46,651 nt of DNA from Stenotrophomonas sp. PS02298 (GTDB lineage: Bacteria > Pseudomonadota > Gammaproteobacteria > Xanthomonadales > Xanthomonadaceae). Under the pieces are notes generated by a model. It was given only the letters and a program-made list of their open reading frames with translations. It searched no databases and was not told the DNA's origin. The DNA lies in assembly GCF_029959445.1 (NCBI RefSeq), contig NZ_JASCOR010000014.1, positions 1 through 46,651 on the forward strand, written 5' to 3'. The translations under genes were made by a program, and so were the position numbers. How positions within the stretch are numbered: position 1 is the first letter of the stretch; each line of letters starts with the position of its first letter. This document shows, piece after piece, positions 45,466 to 46,651 of this stretch.

Positions 45466-46488
45466 TCAGGGCGACTCAACCTCATACCCACGCGCCTGCA
45501 GCGCTGCCAGATAGCCATCGGCTTCCAGCAACCGATCCACCGGCAACATCGCAAACGTTTCTTCATTGCGCTGCACGGCAGTCTCCGCAATCGACAACCA
45601 ATGCTGGCGCACACCCGCCTTCAGATCACCGAAGCCACGATTGCGCACGAAACCCGACTGGGTGATCGCCTGCATGCAGGCCGCACCCGCGTCCTCATAC
45701 GGTGAGCGCCGCAACGCCTCCACATCGCCCATTGCCCAGGCATTCGCACGCTCGACCAAGGTCGGCAGATCGTTCTCAACCAAGTCCACGGTCCGTTCCA
45801 GGCACACCGCATCATCCATGCCCCCCTCGCGGAACTCGCGGACCGCTGCCTTCGGGTCCTCGATCTTGATCTTCCAACTCGTTGAGGTTGGCGTGATACC
45901 CGCCGCCTTCGCGGCAGCTTCCACCACCGGCCAGACCACCGGCTTCTGACCAAGGCCGATGGATTTCATCGCCGCCGCTTGCAACTCACCGGCGGCGAAC
46001 ATCGGCCGCTTGCGCTCGACCCCGCCATCGCGCGGCAGGTAACGTTGTTTCACCGCACGCCAGCGCGCATACAGCGGCGGCGCCAGCATATCGCCCAGCT
46101 CCGCGCCGTCTTCGTTGCGCATCACCTTCCAGATCGATGGCGCCAACGCCAGCTTGCCAAAGAAGCCCACGTCAGCATCAAACACCACGCCGGGTGACAG
46201 CAACACCTGCCCCGAGCGTGCGATCACCGCTCGCACCTCATCGGCCCGCCAATCAATCTGGTTGGGCAAGGGCGACACCGTGCCCAGGATCCAAAGCACA
46301 TGCCCGTCCTTGCTGGCCCGCCACAAGCCAGGCCCGGGCTGCACGCCATGGACGACGACCGCGTCCATATCGCGGATCGGTGCCGCTCCGGCGTCCGCAG
46401 GCACGTCCATCGCTTCCTGCGCCGAAACCCCTTCTGCAAGCAAGCACATCAACAGACAGCAACCACGCAAGCTCTGCACTACCGACAT
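45466..46488 (-). CDS. Degenerate TraB/GumN-like exported protein
   Basis: 340 residues from the ATG at 46488, preceded by AGGAAG and giving a signal peptide ending at VSAQ. The open frame extends 33 codons upstream without a better start. Overall order matches the TraB/GumN protein at 15025: LWILGTVSPLPNQIDW corresponds to LYLLGSFHLLKADDY, and MLPVDRLLEADGYLAALQARGYEVE to VVGALHLLGSDGVVEKLRAQGYKVE. Both GxxH histidines are replaced (GTVS and LPVD), and the LLFELSPEE acid is lost (VLLSPG). It is intact as a frame, so probably a non-catalytic or repurposed member. Cysteines in the mature protein (VCLER, ACMQA) could pair. Confidence 0.75.
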   Translation of the reverse strand: MSVVQSLRGCCLLMCLLAEGVSAQEAMDVPADAGAAPIRDMDAVVVHGVQPGPGLWRASKDGHVLWILGTVSPLPNQIDWRADEVRAVIARSGQVLLSPGVVFDADVGFFGKLALAPSIWKVMRNEDGAELGDMLAPPLYARWRAVKQRYLPRDGGVERKRPMFAAGELQAAAMKSIGLGQKPVVWPVVEAAAKAAGITPTSTSWKIKIEDPKAAVREFREGGMDDAVCLERTVDLVENDLPTLVERANAWAMGDVEALRRSPYEDAGAACMQAITQSGFVRNRGFGDLKAGVRQHWLSIAETAVQRNEETFAMLPVDRLLEADGYLAALQARGYEVESP

Positions 46489-46591
46489 ACCTGTCTTCCT
46501 GGGGACGATCTGGCTGGCGACATTAGCCATTTCGTTGCAGCAATGCGTTAGAACATCGTTCTTCAAGTGCAATAAATTGCCAGCCAACCAT

Positions 46592-46651
46592 GTAGTGCCG
46601 AGCCATGCTCGGCAAGGGGCGTTCCCCGGAAAGTCCCATGCCGGGCATGGC
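46592..46651. repeat. SMAG-type REP, second arm cut by window end
   Basis: 46592-46614 is identical to 29691-29713 (GTAGTGCCGAGCCATGCTCG then GCA). From 46634 a related hairpin CCATGCCGGGCATGG begins in opposite sense and runs off the window, consistent with a REP pair. Confidence 0.8.

Overview
The window looks like a chromosomal fragment of a Stenotrophomonas-like gammaproteobacterium (Xanthomonadales/Lysobacterales). Support comes from high GC, Xanthomonadaceae-type neighbourhoods, REP elements that begin GTAG and fold like the SMAG repeats described in Stenotrophomonas maltophilia, and many copies of a second REP type (GGAGCGGCGTAAGCCGCGAA). I see no phage, IS element, CRISPR array or plasmid function. 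Most of the window is conserved housekeeping DNA. The first ~58 bases are a G/C-only stretch ending in a long C run, which resembles a contig-end artefact.

Layout. 70-3682 (minus): an operon of TRZ/ATZ deaminase (mtaD type), ubiG, a HAD phosphatase placed like Pseudomonas mupP, and a squalene/phytoene-synthase-like gene. 3795-5490: efp and its lysine 2,3-aminomutase epmB, divergent. 5533-8594 (minus): a PhnD-like periplasmic binding protein translationally coupled to a GGDEF-EAL protein. 8655-10369: trmJ and suhB, divergent. 10573-13390: an unrecognised membrane protein, htpX, and gluQ. 13447-14872: acetoacetyl-CoA reductase and the PHA regulator phaR, separated by a cluster of TTGC-type inverted repeats. 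15025-18757 (minus): mutL, a DUF1684 lipoprotein and a TraB/GumN protein with overlapping ends. 19098-22737 (minus): nnr, tsaE and an AMIN-amidase; queG diverges from nnr with only 23 bp between them. 23953-29653: xseA, an M48 protease plus a SUMF1-domain lipoprotein (minus), and rnd. 29945-30346 (minus): tRNA-Phe and tRNA-Ala, each with its own terminator. 30538-31125: a lower-GC lipoprotein of unknown role.

31300-39579 (minus) is the most distinctive locus: a TonB-dependent receptor with an STN signalling domain, a FecI-type sigma factor, FecR, an exported metal-dependent amidohydrolase with a C-terminal beta-sandwich-like extension, and an exported M20 hydrolase. Gaps are small or absent, so it reads as one surface-signalling, uptake and hydrolysis operon for an unknown amide or peptide-like substrate.

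39765-46488: a LEA14-like lipoprotein, a long acyl-CoA dehydrogenase, an HNH endonuclease, dxs, and a second TraB/GumN-like protein that appears to have lost the family's key histidines. Intergenic spaces are packed with at least four repeat families. Two nearly identical terminators, after suhB and dxs, are each followed at once by the same type of REP pair.
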